In this document: positions 24,650-32,968 of the stretch, in pieces
Layout: the number at the start of each line of letters is the position of its first letter
Numbering within the stretch: the stretch's first letter is position 1
From: Bacteroidota bacterium
GTDB taxonomy: Bacteria > Bacteroidota > Bacteroidia > Palsa-948
Direction: 5' to 3'
Length of the DNA: 64,000 nucleotides
Assembly: GCA_016213405.1 (NCBI GenBank)
Contig: JACRAM010000056.1
Coordinates: 16,906-80,905, forward strand
Position numbers and translations under genes: made by a program
Notes under the pieces: model-generated
The model's input: only the letters and a program-made list of their open reading frames with translations
Databases searched by the model: none
What the model was told of the DNA's origin: nothing

Positions 24650-25714
24650 ATGAGCAACGACAAATTATATCAATGGCAAATGACAGAACTCAATAAGGAG
24701 TTCAAACTCGCGGAAATTAATTTTCCTGATTTGAAAGAAGGGGAAGTGCTGGTGAAAATTGCCGGCTGTGGAGTTTGCCATACCGATTTAAGTTTCTGGC
24801 ATTATGGCGTGCAAACAAAGCATGCACTTCCGCTCACACTCGGCCATGAGATTAGCGGAACAGTTGTAGCAGGTGATGACAAGTGGATGAATAAAGCGGT
24901 AATAATTCCTGCCGTACTTCCCTGTGGAGAATGTGAACTATGCAAAAAAGGAAGAAGCAATATTTGCAGAAACCAACTCATGCCGGGAAATGATTTCCAG
25001 GGTGGATTTGCTTCGCATATAAAAGTTCCTTCCAAGTTTTTATGTCCTGTTCCTGATTCGGTTTTGAAAAAATATCCGCTCGAACAACTTTCCGTAATTG
25101 CCGATGCCATTTCTACACCGTATCAGGTCATAAAAAAATCGGAACTGGAAGCCGGAGATTTAGCCATTGTAATTGGCGTGGGCGGTGTGGGGATTTATGG
25201 TGCGCTCATTGCAAAAATATTCGGAGCAAAAATAATTGCGCTTGATATTAATGATGAAAAACTTGCTACCGCAAAATCTAATGGTGTTGATGCCACACTT
25301 AACATCAAAGAATTGGATTCAAAAACAATTAAAGAAAAAGTAAAAGAACTTGCCAAAGAAATCAAAGCGCCAAAATTCGGCTGGAAGATTTTTGAATTCA
25401 GCGGCACAAAAGCCGGACAGGATTTGGCCTTTAATCTCATCACGTTCACATCCACGCTTTCCATTGTTGGATTCACGATGGATAAAGTAGAAGTTCGCCT
25501 GAGTAATCTGATGGCTTTTGATGCGAAGTTGATTGGAACATGGGGTTGTCGTGCCGAATTATATCCTGAAGTGTTGGATTTGATTGCAACTGATAAATTA
25601 AAAATTTCACAATTTGTACAAACTTTCCCGATGTCAAAAATAAATGAAGTGTTTAAAAATACGTTAGAACATAAATACTCCAAACGTTCGGTAATGGTGC
25701 CGGACTTCAACTAA
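24650..25714 (+). CDS. had: 6-hydroxycyclohex-1-ene-1-carbonyl-CoA dehydrogenase
   Basis: The enzyme oxidises 6-hydroxycyclohex-1-ene-1-carbonyl-CoA to the 6-oxo compound with NAD+, the third step of the Thauera-type benzoyl-CoA pathway. The 354-residue zinc alcohol dehydrogenase shows the catalytic zinc region AGCGVCHTDLSFW and TLGHEISG, structural zinc cysteines in CGECELCKKGRSNIC, and the nucleotide motif GVGGVG near 185. Pathway-specific strings include MPGNDFQGGFASH, WKIFEFSGTKAGQ and VGFTMDKVEVRLSNLMAFDA, which I recognise from Had. It starts two bases after the thiolase fragment and precedes oah. Confidence 0.9.
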   Translation: MSNDKLYQWQMTELNKEFKLAEINFPDLKEGEVLVKIAGCGVCHTDLSFWHYGVQTKHALPLTLGHEISGTVVAGDDKWMNKAVIIPAVLPCGECELCKKGRSNICRNQLMPGNDFQGGFASHIKVPSKFLCPVPDSVLKKYPLEQLSVIADAISTPYQVIKKSELEAGDLAIVIGVGGVGIYGALIAKIFGAKIIALDINDEKLATAKSNGVDATLNIKELDSKTIKEKVKELAKEIKAPKFGWKIFEFSGTKAGQDLAFNLITFTSTLSIVGFTMDKVEVRLSNLMAFDAKLIGTWGCRAELYPEVLDLIATDKLKISQFVQTFPMSKINEVFKNTLEHKYSKRSVMVPDFN

Positions 25715-25745
25715 AAAAAATACAAATCATTAAATAAAAAAACAG

Positions 25746-26846
25746 ATGGGAGAACTTAAAAACCATAACCTTGTTGAAACTAACTACAAGGATATTATTT
25801 TCGAAAAACGCCCCTGTATAAATCATGACGGCAAACCTGTCAAGGATTTATACAACGCATGGATTATTCTCAACAATCCCAAGCAGTATAATTCTTACAC
25901 TACACAGGCGGTAAAAGAAATTATTCTCGCGTTTGGCGAAGCGTCCAATGACAGAAGCGTTGTTGCGGTTGTGTTTACCGGTGTTGGTGATAAAGCATTT
26001 TGCACAGGCGGAAACACAAAAGAATATGCAGAATATTATTCGGGAAATCCTCAGGAGTATTCACAGTATATGCGTTTGTTCAATGATATGGTCAGCGCTA
26101 TTCTGAAATGCGAAAAACCCGTAGTTTGCCGAGTGAACGGAATGCGTATAGGGGGTGGACAAGAAATCGGAATGGCTTGTGATTTCACGATTGCTCAGGA
26201 TATGGCTCGCTTTGGGCAAGCAGGTCCAAAACACGGAAGCGCAGCAATTGGCGGTGCAACAGATTTTCTTCATCTATACGTGGGAGTAGAACGAGCAATG
26301 ATGTCACTCACACTTTGCGAACCATGGACAGCTCATCAGGCATACAATTTCGGAATGATCACAGATATTGTTCCTGCCTTGAAAGTAGATGGAAAATTTA
26401 TTGCCAACCCACTTGTAGTTGTAGATAAATATACTGATGAATTCGGAAAAATTATTTTTGGCACGATGAAAACAGGAGACGAAATGAAGAAAGGAAAAGA
26501 AGTAATGTCAAAAGGAACGGTTGATTTATCAATACTGGATGAAGCCGTCAATAAACTTATTGCGAAACTATTGCACACGTTTCCGAATTGTCTCGCAAAA
26601 ACTTTGTCTGAAGTGCGCAAGAAAAAACTCGAGCACTGGGATAAAAATAAAGAATCAAGCAGAGAATGGCTTGCACTGAATATGATGACAGAAGCGAAAG
26701 CAGGATTTAAAGCATTCAATGACGGGCCCAAAGATAATCGCGAGGCGGATTTCATCAAACTCCGACAACTGCTTGCTGAAGGTAAAGAATGGAACGAAGA
26801 AATGCATAAATTAATTTCTCCTCAATATCAAACTGCAAAAGCATGA
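25746..26846 (+). CDS. oah: 6-oxocyclohex-1-ene-1-carbonyl-CoA hydrolase (ring-opening)
   Basis: The enzyme adds two waters to 6-oxocyclohex-1-ene-1-carbonyl-CoA and opens the ring to 3-hydroxypimeloyl-CoA. It is the diagnostic marker of anaerobic benzoyl-CoA degradation, also known as BamA. At 366 residues it is longer than ordinary crotonases, as expected. Marker stretches include LNNPKQYNSYTTQAVKEIIL, DKAFCTGGNTKEYAEYYSGN, CRVNGMRIGGGQEIGMACDF, GQAGPKHGSAAIGGATDFL and EPWTAHQAYNFGMITDIVP. The stop codon overlaps the start of dch by four bases, so the two are translationally coupled. Confidence 0.93.
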   Translation: MGELKNHNLVETNYKDIIFEKRPCINHDGKPVKDLYNAWIILNNPKQYNSYTTQAVKEIILAFGEASNDRSVVAVVFTGVGDKAFCTGGNTKEYAEYYSGNPQEYSQYMRLFNDMVSAILKCEKPVVCRVNGMRIGGGQEIGMACDFTIAQDMARFGQAGPKHGSAAIGGATDFLHLYVGVERAMMSLTLCEPWTAHQAYNFGMITDIVPALKVDGKFIANPLVVVDKYTDEFGKIIFGTMKTGDEMKKGKEVMSKGTVDLSILDEAVNKLIAKLLHTFPNCLAKTLSEVRKKKLEHWDKNKESSREWLALNMMTEAKAGFKAFNDGPKDNREADFIKLRQLLAEGKEWNEEMHKLISPQYQTAKA

Positions 26847-27631
26847 AAAAAGTAATTGTAAAATATTCTCACGGTAACTCAATTGCCAGGATAACTCTTA
26901 CGGATGGAAAAGGAAATGTTCTGGATCATCTGATGATGGAAGAACTTCAATCCGTTTTTAATGAATTCAAAAGCAAACCCGAAATCAAACTCATCACATT
27001 TGAAGGAGCAGGAAAACATTTTTCATTTGGAGCAAGTGTGGAAGAACACAAAAAAGAATTTGCCGCAGCTATGCTCAGGGGGTTTCATCAGTTATTTTAT
27101 TCGCTGAGAGATTTATCCATTCCGACTGCCGCAATCATCAGCGGACAATGTTTGGGTGGCGGAATGGAACTTGCCATCATGTGTAATTTTCTTTTCGCAG
27201 ATAGAACGGCAAAGTTCGGTCAACCCGAAATTATGCTCGGAGTTTTTCCTCCACCTGCTTCTCTCATTCTTCCTGAAAAAATCGGATTGGCGAGGGCTGA
27301 AGATTTATTGCTGACAGGAAAAACTATTTCAGCACAAGAGGCAAAATCCATCGGACTGGTAAATGAGTTGTATGACGATAGAGTTGCCATGGATACAGAA
27401 ATAGAAAAATGGATTGAAACAAACATTTTACCTAAAAGCTCTTCATCTCTGCGGTTTGCTGTGCGTGCTTCACGCGCAAAATTCAATCATCTGCTCAGCA
27501 ATTTTCTTCCTCAGTTAGAAAGTCTGTACGTAAAACAGTTGATGGAAACCCACGATGCAAATGAAGGAATAAACTCATTTATCGAAAAAAGAAAACCCAT
27601 TTGGGAAAACAATAAAGCATTTTCAAAATGA
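26843..27631 (+). CDS. dch: cyclohexa-1,5-diene-1-carbonyl-CoA hydratase
   Basis: The enzyme hydrates the dienoyl-CoA made by benzoyl-CoA reductase. The 262-residue crotonase has the two oxyanion-hole regions FEGAGKHFSFGASVEEHKKE and ISGQCLGGGMELAIMC. FGASVEEHKKE and EIMLGVFPPPASLILP are typical of Dch rather than of short-chain enoyl-CoA hydratases. It closes the directional block. Together with had and oah it gives the complete modified beta-oxidation segment specific to benzoyl-CoA. Confidence 0.9.
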   Translation: MKKVIVKYSHGNSIARITLTDGKGNVLDHLMMEELQSVFNEFKSKPEIKLITFEGAGKHFSFGASVEEHKKEFAAAMLRGFHQLFYSLRDLSIPTAAIISGQCLGGGMELAIMCNFLFADRTAKFGQPEIMLGVFPPPASLILPEKIGLARAEDLLLTGKTISAQEAKSIGLVNELYDDRVAMDTEIEKWIETNILPKSSSSLRFAVRASRAKFNHLLSNFLPQLESLYVKQLMETHDANEGINSFIEKRKPIWENNKAFSK

Positions 27632-27646
27632 AAACAATAAAATAGC

Positions 27647-27662
27647 CAGAATGTTCATTCTG
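27647..27662. terminator. perfect hairpin between convergent genes
   Basis: CAGAATG and CATTCTG form a 7-base-pair stem with a two-base loop between dch and the convergent conserved hypothetical gene. On the minus strand it is followed by a T-rich stretch (GCTATTTTATTGTTTT), as in an intrinsic terminator. It overlaps the minus-strand stop codon. The plus-strand side lacks a T-run. Confidence 0.4.
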
Positions 27663-28059
27663 CCGCTTCGTTTTCTTTTAAATATTTTTTCTCGTAATAT
27701 TCTGAAAGTTCTTTGCCCTGCCTGTTTTGAGATTCCAATGTCCAGTCATCAGTGGCAGTTGCTTTAAGCCATACCCTTCCCGATTGTCTGAAAACCTGAA
27801 CAGATAATCCGTATACATCACTGAACCCTTGTTCCAAATCTGAAACGGACATAGTGGGCGTAATGGTGAGCTTTCCTTTATTGTGAATTACTCGGCACTG
27901 CCCGATAGTTTTGCTCGGATGCTTCATTATTTTTTTTGACGAAGGCGCACCCACTTTATGCGGTTTGCCGAAGAATTGCAATTTCAGATAAGGAAATATT
28001 TTGCTGAATTCTTTCTGAATGGCATAAATTTTTCGGTGGTCGTTAATAAGGATTTTCAT
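27655..28059 (-). CDS. conserved Bacteroidota hypothetical protein
   Basis: I recognise this as a conserved but uncharacterised cytoplasmic protein of Bacteroidota. It begins MKILINDHRKIYAIQKEFSK and contains FFGKPHKVGAPSSKKIMK, SVSDLEQGFSDVYGLSVQVF and DDWTLESQNRQGKELSE. I chose the ATG at 28059 (134 residues) because the longer frame adds an N terminus outside the conserved block. A TGAT-N4-ATCA palindrome lies about 160 bases upstream of this start and no other gene intervenes. It may therefore belong to the same FNR-like regulon. Function unknown. Confidence 0.75.
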   Translation of the reverse strand: MKILINDHRKIYAIQKEFSKIFPYLKLQFFGKPHKVGAPSSKKIMKHPSKTIGQCRVIHNKGKLTITPTMSVSDLEQGFSDVYGLSVQVFRQSGRVWLKATATDDWTLESQNRQGKELSEYYEKKYLKENEAAE

Positions 28060-28219
28060 TGTTGTATTGTTAACCGTGCAGTGCGAATAGAGAACTATGC
28101 GTGTGAACTGCAATTTTTTTCTTGGTGCTGCAATAAATTAAATTCTTAGAGAATATTGTATAACAGCGAAAATAAGGCTGTTCAACAGAACATGAAATGA
28201 CTATTGTCACATAGGGTAA

Positions 28220-28231
28220 TGATAAAAATCA
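28220..28231. promoter_or_regulatory. FNR/CRP-type palindrome TGAT-AAAA-ATCA
   Basis: TGATAAAAATCA lies in the short gap downstream of the regulator gene and upstream of the minus-strand conserved hypothetical gene, whose start is at 28059. Both flanking genes are on the minus strand, so the only gene it can precede is the hypothetical. Confidence 0.5.
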
Positions 28232-28245
28232 TATCAGGAAAGAAA

Positions 28246-29304
28246 TCAGTTTCTCATCCTGGCGAGTTTGTCGTACTGAACCACAGCAATAGCTCCACCT
28301 TTGATATCAACTAATCCTTCATCCTTAAAATCGCTGAGGGTACGGATGGTAGTTTCAGTGGCAGTGCCTGCAAGGTTTGCCAAATCTTCGCGGGAAATAT
28401 TCATTCTGAACTGCTGTTCCTCGTTTTTTTTGTAACGGTTGCAGAGTGTAACAAGTGCTTCGGCAACTCGTTTTCTCACTGAGTTGTATGCAAGTTTGAT
28501 AAGTTGTTCTTCTTTTTCCTGAAGATTGTCAGAAAGCATTTTAATAAACTTGCGCGACACCTCAGCATTTTTATAAACAAGCGCAAAAAAATCTTCTTTT
28601 GGAATCAAACATATTTCAGAATCTTCCAATGTCGTAGCGGAATCTGTGTATTGACCCTCTTCGAGCAAAGCAAGATAACCAAAGAAATCTCCATCCTTAT
28701 AAAGCCCGGTGATGAATTCTTTTCCCTGCTCGTGTGTTTTATATGTTTTCACCTTGCCTTTTACCACGAAATAAATCCCTCTCGGATAACTGCTTTCTAT
28801 ATAAATATTTTCCTTTTTCCTATAGGTTCTTACCTCACGCTGTTCAGACAATTTTTTTAAATCCTCCATTCCTTTTGCGCTGGTGATAAACTCATTTAAT
28901 CCTTCTATGCTCTTTGAAAACTCTTTCTTCATCATTTCTGATTTTTTTAACCGGCTCTCAATAGCATTCAGGAGTTCAATGTCGTCAAACGGTTTCGTTA
29001 CATAGTCATCTGCACCCATTTCCATTCCTTTTCGGAAATCAGTGCGGTCTGCTTTTGCGGTAAGAAATATGAAGGGAATTTTTGCCGTTTCGGTGCTTTT
29101 TGAAAGCAAGTGAAGCACTCCGTACCCATCCATCAACGGCATCATAATATCACAGATAATTAAATCGGGTTTATCTTTTTGTGCCAGCTCAATGCCTTCT
29201 TTCCCGTTTTTAGCTGTAATAACTTTGTATTTGGAAAGCTCAAGAATCTCTGCGGTATTTTCACGCATATCCTTGTTGTCTTCAATCAAAAGAATTTTCT
29301 TCAT
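28246..29304 (-). CDS. response regulator receiver fused to a CRP/FNR-family DNA-binding protein
   Basis: The 352-residue protein begins with a receiver domain (residues 1-120, acidic pair Glu8-Asp9, phospho-acceptor Asp52 in LIICDIMMP, Lys of VTKPFDD near 104). A cyclic-nucleotide-binding-type beta-barrel follows at 150-260, then a CRP-type winged helix at 280-352. The recognition helix reads GTATETTIRTLSDFKDEG: the Glu and Arg positions used by FNR and CRP to read the GA of TGA half-sites are kept. No cysteine cluster for an FNR-type [4Fe-4S] centre is visible, so the signal probably comes from phosphorylation. It overlaps the histidine kinase gene by four bases. It is the natural candidate to bind the TGAT-N4-ATCA palindromes. 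Confidence 0.88.
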   Translation of the reverse strand: MKKILLIEDNKDMRENTAEILELSKYKVITAKNGKEGIELAQKDKPDLIICDIMMPLMDGYGVLHLLSKSTETAKIPFIFLTAKADRTDFRKGMEMGADDYVTKPFDDIELLNAIESRLKKSEMMKKEFSKSIEGLNEFITSAKGMEDLKKLSEQREVRTYRKKENIYIESSYPRGIYFVVKGKVKTYKTHEQGKEFITGLYKDGDFFGYLALLEEGQYTDSATTLEDSEICLIPKEDFFALVYKNAEVSRKFIKMLSDNLQEKEEQLIKLAYNSVRKRVAEALVTLCNRYKKNEEQQFRMNISREDLANLAGTATETTIRTLSDFKDEGLVDIKGGAIAVVQYDKLARMRN

Positions 29305-30482
29305 TGTGGAAATGTAATAATAAATGTTGTTCCTTTATTTTCTTCGCTCGATACATCAATAGAGCCGTTCATTAGCTCAATGTATTTTGCCACGATATTC
29401 AGCCCCAATCCTGTTCCTTGAATATGCGTTGCATTATGACCCCTGAAAAACCGTTCGAACAAATACTTTTGATCTTCTTTTGAAATCCCTATGCCTTTAT
29501 CCTTTACGATAATTTTCACAGATGATTTTTTTACATCAGATGAGATTTCGATAGATTTTCCTTCAGGAGAAAATTTTATTGCATTGGAAACAAGATTGAA
29601 CAGAATATTTTTAAGAAGTTTTTTGTCAAGCGAAACGGATTCATTTCCTGAATAGGTATAAAAAATATTCTGCCCACCTTTTGTTATTGACTGCATTTCA
29701 GAAATTATTTCAGAAACAAATTCATTCAAATTAAATTCTTCCGATATATTCTCTACTTTTCCCTCTTCTAATTTGCTGACAGACAGAAAATCGTTTAGAA
29801 TATCAGTAAGATTACTTATAGATGATTTTATTTTGCTGATATGCTTGTCCTGTTTTTCTATGTCCTGTATCTCACCGTATTTTTTCACAAGCGAAAGCGA
29901 AGACTGTATCGTGGCAAGGGGAGTGCGGAATTCGTGCGATGCCATTGATACGAAACGTGATTTTAAACCATTCAGCTCTTTTTCTTTTTCAAGAGACACA
30001 TTCAAATCTTTTTGTGTTTTTTCCAGTTCCTCTATCGCCTCCTCCAATATCAGCGTGCGGTTCTTCACCTGCAATTCAAGTTCAGCTGAATAATTTTTCA
30101 TTTTTTCTTCTGCCTGTTTGCGATGAGTAATGTCAACAATGAATGCGATAGTAAATTTTTTTTCATCTGTTGAATAAGGACTCAAACTAATTTCGACCGG
30201 AAACTCCTTTCCATCTTTTTTCATTCCGAAAAGTTCCATTCCACCTCCCATCGAACGGGCGTGCGGATGTTCATTGTATTTATCCCTGTGCTCAACGTGC
30301 CTTTGAGCCAGCCGCTGTGGAACAAGCACTTCAATTCTCTTTCCAATGAGTTCATTTTTTCCATAGCCAAAAAGTTTTTCAGCGCTTGGATTCATTCTGG
30401 TGATTTCGCCTTTTTCATTAATCACAAGAATTCCTTCCACAGCAAATAAAAAAAGGGCTTCAATACCTTCTTTTCCTTCCAT
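29301..30482 (-). CDS. PAS-domain sensor histidine kinase
   Basis: The 393-residue soluble kinase has no membrane segment. An N-terminal PAS domain (residues 5-125; GKNELIGKRIEVLVPQ and FGMKKDGKEFPVEISL) is followed by a coiled coil, a HisKA domain with phospho-acceptor MASHEFRTPLATIQSS, and an HATPase_c domain with N-box LVSNAIKFSPEG, DKGIGIS and GTGLGLNIV. It should phosphorylate the adjacent receiver-CRP protein, whose gene overlaps its stop codon by four bases. A cytoplasmic PAS domain suits redox, oxygen or ligand sensing, but no heme- or flavin-binding signature is evident to me. Confidence 0.9.
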   Translation of the reverse strand: MEGKEGIEALFLFAVEGILVINEKGEITRMNPSAEKLFGYGKNELIGKRIEVLVPQRLAQRHVEHRDKYNEHPHARSMGGGMELFGMKKDGKEFPVEISLSPYSTDEKKFTIAFIVDITHRKQAEEKMKNYSAELELQVKNRTLILEEAIEELEKTQKDLNVSLEKEKELNGLKSRFVSMASHEFRTPLATIQSSLSLVKKYGEIQDIEKQDKHISKIKSSISNLTDILNDFLSVSKLEEGKVENISEEFNLNEFVSEIISEMQSITKGGQNIFYTYSGNESVSLDKKLLKNILFNLVSNAIKFSPEGKSIEISSDVKKSSVKIIVKDKGIGISKEDQKYLFERFFRGHNATHIQGTGLGLNIVAKYIELMNGSIDVSSEENKGTTFIITFPQ

Positions 30483-30561
30483 TTTCTTTTGTAGAGTAGA
30501 TTTGGCACGAAAGTATAAATTTGGCGGAGAACAAAAATAAATACTGATATTTGCCCCTACA

Positions 30562-30573
30562 TGATAAATATCA
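30562..30573. promoter_or_regulatory. FNR/CRP-type palindrome TGAT-AAAT-ATCA
   Basis: TGATAAATATCA lies between the divergent kinase gene (start at 30482) and the uspA-like gene (start at 30674). It may give autoregulation of the kinase/regulator operon and control of the stress protein. Confidence 0.55.
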
Positions 30574-30673
30574 CGATAACAACCTGCAGTAACCGCAGTA
30601 ATGACCTATCTTGATATTCTTATTTTGAAAAGATTATAAATCAACATAAAAACAATTAATTAATTCTACCCCT

Positions 30674-31540
30674 ATGAAAACAATTCTTGTCCCCACTGAC
30701 TTTTCCGAATGTTCCACAGCAACATTTCCTTATGCGGTTCTTATCGCAAAAAAAACAGGAGCGAAAATTTTACTCCTGCACGTGTTGGACGTTCAAGGAA
30801 ATACTTCTGACGCACCTTACATGATAGCCGCGATGAACACCACCAAGGTCAGAATGCAAAAATTAATGAGAGAACCGATACTGAAAGGTGTTGAAGTTAC
30901 CGATGCCATTGAAGTTGGTTCTATTAGTCGGAAAGTAAATGAAGCGGCAAAAAAACACAAAGCTGATATGATTGTAATGGGAACTCATGGCGCAAGCGGC
31001 TGGCACGAGGCGTTCATCGGCAGTAATGCAGAACGCATTGTCCGCGATGCGGACGTGCCTGTACTTTCCATCAAGAACAAAATAAAAAATCTTAAATTGG
31101 AAAATATTATTTATGCCACAGATTTTTCAGAAGAAACCTTTATCGTATTTCCTATCATTAAAAAAATCGCACAAACAATCGGAGCCAAACTGGATCTCAT
31201 GAAAGTAGTTACAAGGATTGACTTTGAAACCACACGAGAAACACAAAAGTCAATCAATAGATTCAAGAAAAAGGCAGGCGCTCAAGAACATTCGGTATTC
31301 ATATATTATGACGATGTGAAGCAGGAAGGCATTAGAGGTTATGCCAACACTATGAAAGCCGATATGATTGCGCTTGGCACTCACGGCAGACACGGCTTGT
31401 CCCATTTCTTTAACGGAAGCATTGCCGAAGATTTAGTGAATCATTCTCCGCTGCCTGTGCTCACTATTAACATTCATAAAAAACTGATGAAGCCGGAAGT
31501 TGAAATTCAATCTCAGAAAAAAAGTTCAACACGAACCTGA
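30674..31540 (+). CDS. tandem universal stress protein
   Basis: Two UspA domains are joined (residues 1-138 and 143-275). Each has the ATP-binding pattern: GTHGASGWHEAFIGSNAE near 103 and GTHGRHGLSHFFNGSIAE near 237. Tandem Usp proteins are induced by anaerobiosis, NO or starvation in several bacteria. Here an FNR-like palindrome lies 101 bases upstream, shared with the two-component system, consistent with induction under low oxygen. The partner or ligand is unknown. Confidence 0.88.
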   Translation: MKTILVPTDFSECSTATFPYAVLIAKKTGAKILLLHVLDVQGNTSDAPYMIAAMNTTKVRMQKLMREPILKGVEVTDAIEVGSISRKVNEAAKKHKADMIVMGTHGASGWHEAFIGSNAERIVRDADVPVLSIKNKIKNLKLENIIYATDFSEETFIVFPIIKKIAQTIGAKLDLMKVVTRIDFETTRETQKSINRFKKKAGAQEHSVFIYYDDVKQEGIRGYANTMKADMIALGTHGRHGLSHFFNGSIAEDLVNHSPLPVLTINIHKKLMKPEVEIQSQKKSSTRT

Positions 31541-31562
31541 TTTATTACGAAAAGCGTTGTGT

Positions 31563-31943
31563 TTATTTTGCGAACGCGATAATATGTCCGTCAGGATCGG
31601 CACAATAGGCAACTAGGTCGCCCCAATCTCTTGCTTCTGCTTTGCTGATTTCTTTTGCTCCTGCTTTTACCGCTCGCGCTAATGCTTCTTCCGGATTCTC
31701 TACAAACAAATATAATTCACATCTGGGAATTCGATTGCCAAGTTCAGGATGAGGAGTAAATGGAACAAGGATTTTGGCAATTCCTTTTTCCGGCATCAAT
31801 CCGAGCTTCAAATTATCGGCAAGAAAAAATTCTGTCATTCCCGGAACATCAAGGGAAGGTTGTTGCTGAAGCACGGTTGAATAAAAATCTCTGCTACTCT
31901 CCTGATTTGCAACATAGAGAATTATCATCGGAAGTTTTGCCAT
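31563..31943 (-). CDS. VOC (glyoxalase/bleomycin-resistance fold) family protein
   Basis: The 126-residue protein shows the paired beta-alpha-beta-beta-beta pattern of the vicinal oxygen chelate family: YVANQESSRDFYSTVLQQQP at residues 10-29 and WGDLVAYCADPDGHIIAFAK at the C terminus. The metal and substrate cannot be assigned. The start codon lies two bases from the end of the CDF transporter gene upstream, so the two are probably co-transcribed. Confidence 0.85.
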   Translation of the reverse strand: MAKLPMIILYVANQESSRDFYSTVLQQQPSLDVPGMTEFFLADNLKLGLMPEKGIAKILVPFTPHPELGNRIPRCELYLFVENPEEALARAVKAGAKEISKAEARDWGDLVAYCADPDGHIIAFAK

Positions 31944-31945
31944 AA

Positions 31946-32944
31946 TCAGGAAATTTCATGTTTTATGTCGGGTAAAAGATTTTCTATTGTCCAATCCAGT
32001 TTCTTTACAAATGCATGTTTTCTGTGAGCGCAGTTTTCAATCGTGCATAATGGACAGGATGAAGTCGGGCAGGGATCGGCATGAATGAAAAACTCTATTT
32101 CGTCCCAGAGATTTTCTTTCACAATTTTTTCTACTGCACTCATTTCCTTATGAGATTCTTCCAGCGAATCATACCAAGGCAGTGTAAGATGAACATCAAT
32201 ATGCAATCGTGAACCATATTTAAGAATGCGGAGATTGTGCATATCAATCCATTTTGCTCTTCGGTTTTTAATAAGAATAGCAACGAGTTGATTCAGTTTT
32301 TCAATATCCGCTTTGTCTAGAAGATTTGTTACTGACTCCTGAACGAGTTTAAATCCGGTAAACAGAATTACGCTTCCGAAAATAATTGCCATCACATTAT
32401 CAATCCATGAAATATTTGTGAAGTAAATCAATCCTAAACCGATAATTAACCCTACGCTTGAAATGGTATCGCTGATGAGATGTTTCCCGTCAGCAATCAT
32501 TGTCAGAGAATTAAATTTATTCCCTTTTCTCACAAGATAACTTCCCATAGCAAAATTGCAGAACCCGGCAAATCCGGAAAATGCCAGTCCTACATCCAGC
32601 TTTTCAAGAACAGGCGGATAGAAAAAAGAATATACTGCGTTGCCTATAATGGAAATTCCCGCTATGAAAATGAGTGCACCTTCAAATCCTGCTGAAAGAT
32701 TTTCAATTTTCCCGTGACCGTAAGGATGGTCGGCATCTTTGGGCTGAGAAGCGAAGTAAATGCTGTACAAAGCAAATCCCCCTGCCACAACATTGATGAT
32801 AGATTCAAGCGCATCTGATAAAACCGCAACCGAGTGCGTAATGAAGTAGGCAAAAAATTTAATTGCCATCAGCGCAACGCTGAAGAGCAACGTAATTCGC
32901 ATGACGCGGATTTTTGTTTTATTGACCTCAGAGAGAATTACCAC
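31946..32944 (-). CDS. cation diffusion facilitator transporter
   Basis: This 332-residue inner-membrane protein exports divalent metals such as Zn, Fe or Mn by proton antiport. Six hydrophobic segments lie in residues 15-210. The CDF signature is SDALESIINVV, with DADHPYGHGKIENLS at the start of TM3 and ISDTISS in TM5 supplying metal ligands. The cytoplasmic domain carries an unusual cysteine/histidine-rich end, ADPCPTSSCPLCTIENCAHR, which could bind metal. The frame opens with GTG at 32944; an ATG 14 codons in is the alternative start. Confidence 0.88.
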   Translation of the reverse strand: MVILSEVNKTKIRVMRITLLFSVALMAIKFFAYFITHSVAVLSDALESIINVVAGGFALYSIYFASQPKDADHPYGHGKIENLSAGFEGALIFIAGISIIGNAVYSFFYPPVLEKLDVGLAFSGFAGFCNFAMGSYLVRKGNKFNSLTMIADGKHLISDTISSVGLIIGLGLIYFTNISWIDNVMAIIFGSVILFTGFKLVQESVTNLLDKADIEKLNQLVAILIKNRRAKWIDMHNLRILKYGSRLHIDVHLTLPWYDSLEESHKEMSAVEKIVKENLWDEIEFFIHADPCPTSSCPLCTIENCAHRKHAFVKKLDWTIENLLPDIKHEIS

Positions 32945-32968
32945 CGTTCCACAAACTTATGTTTTTAG

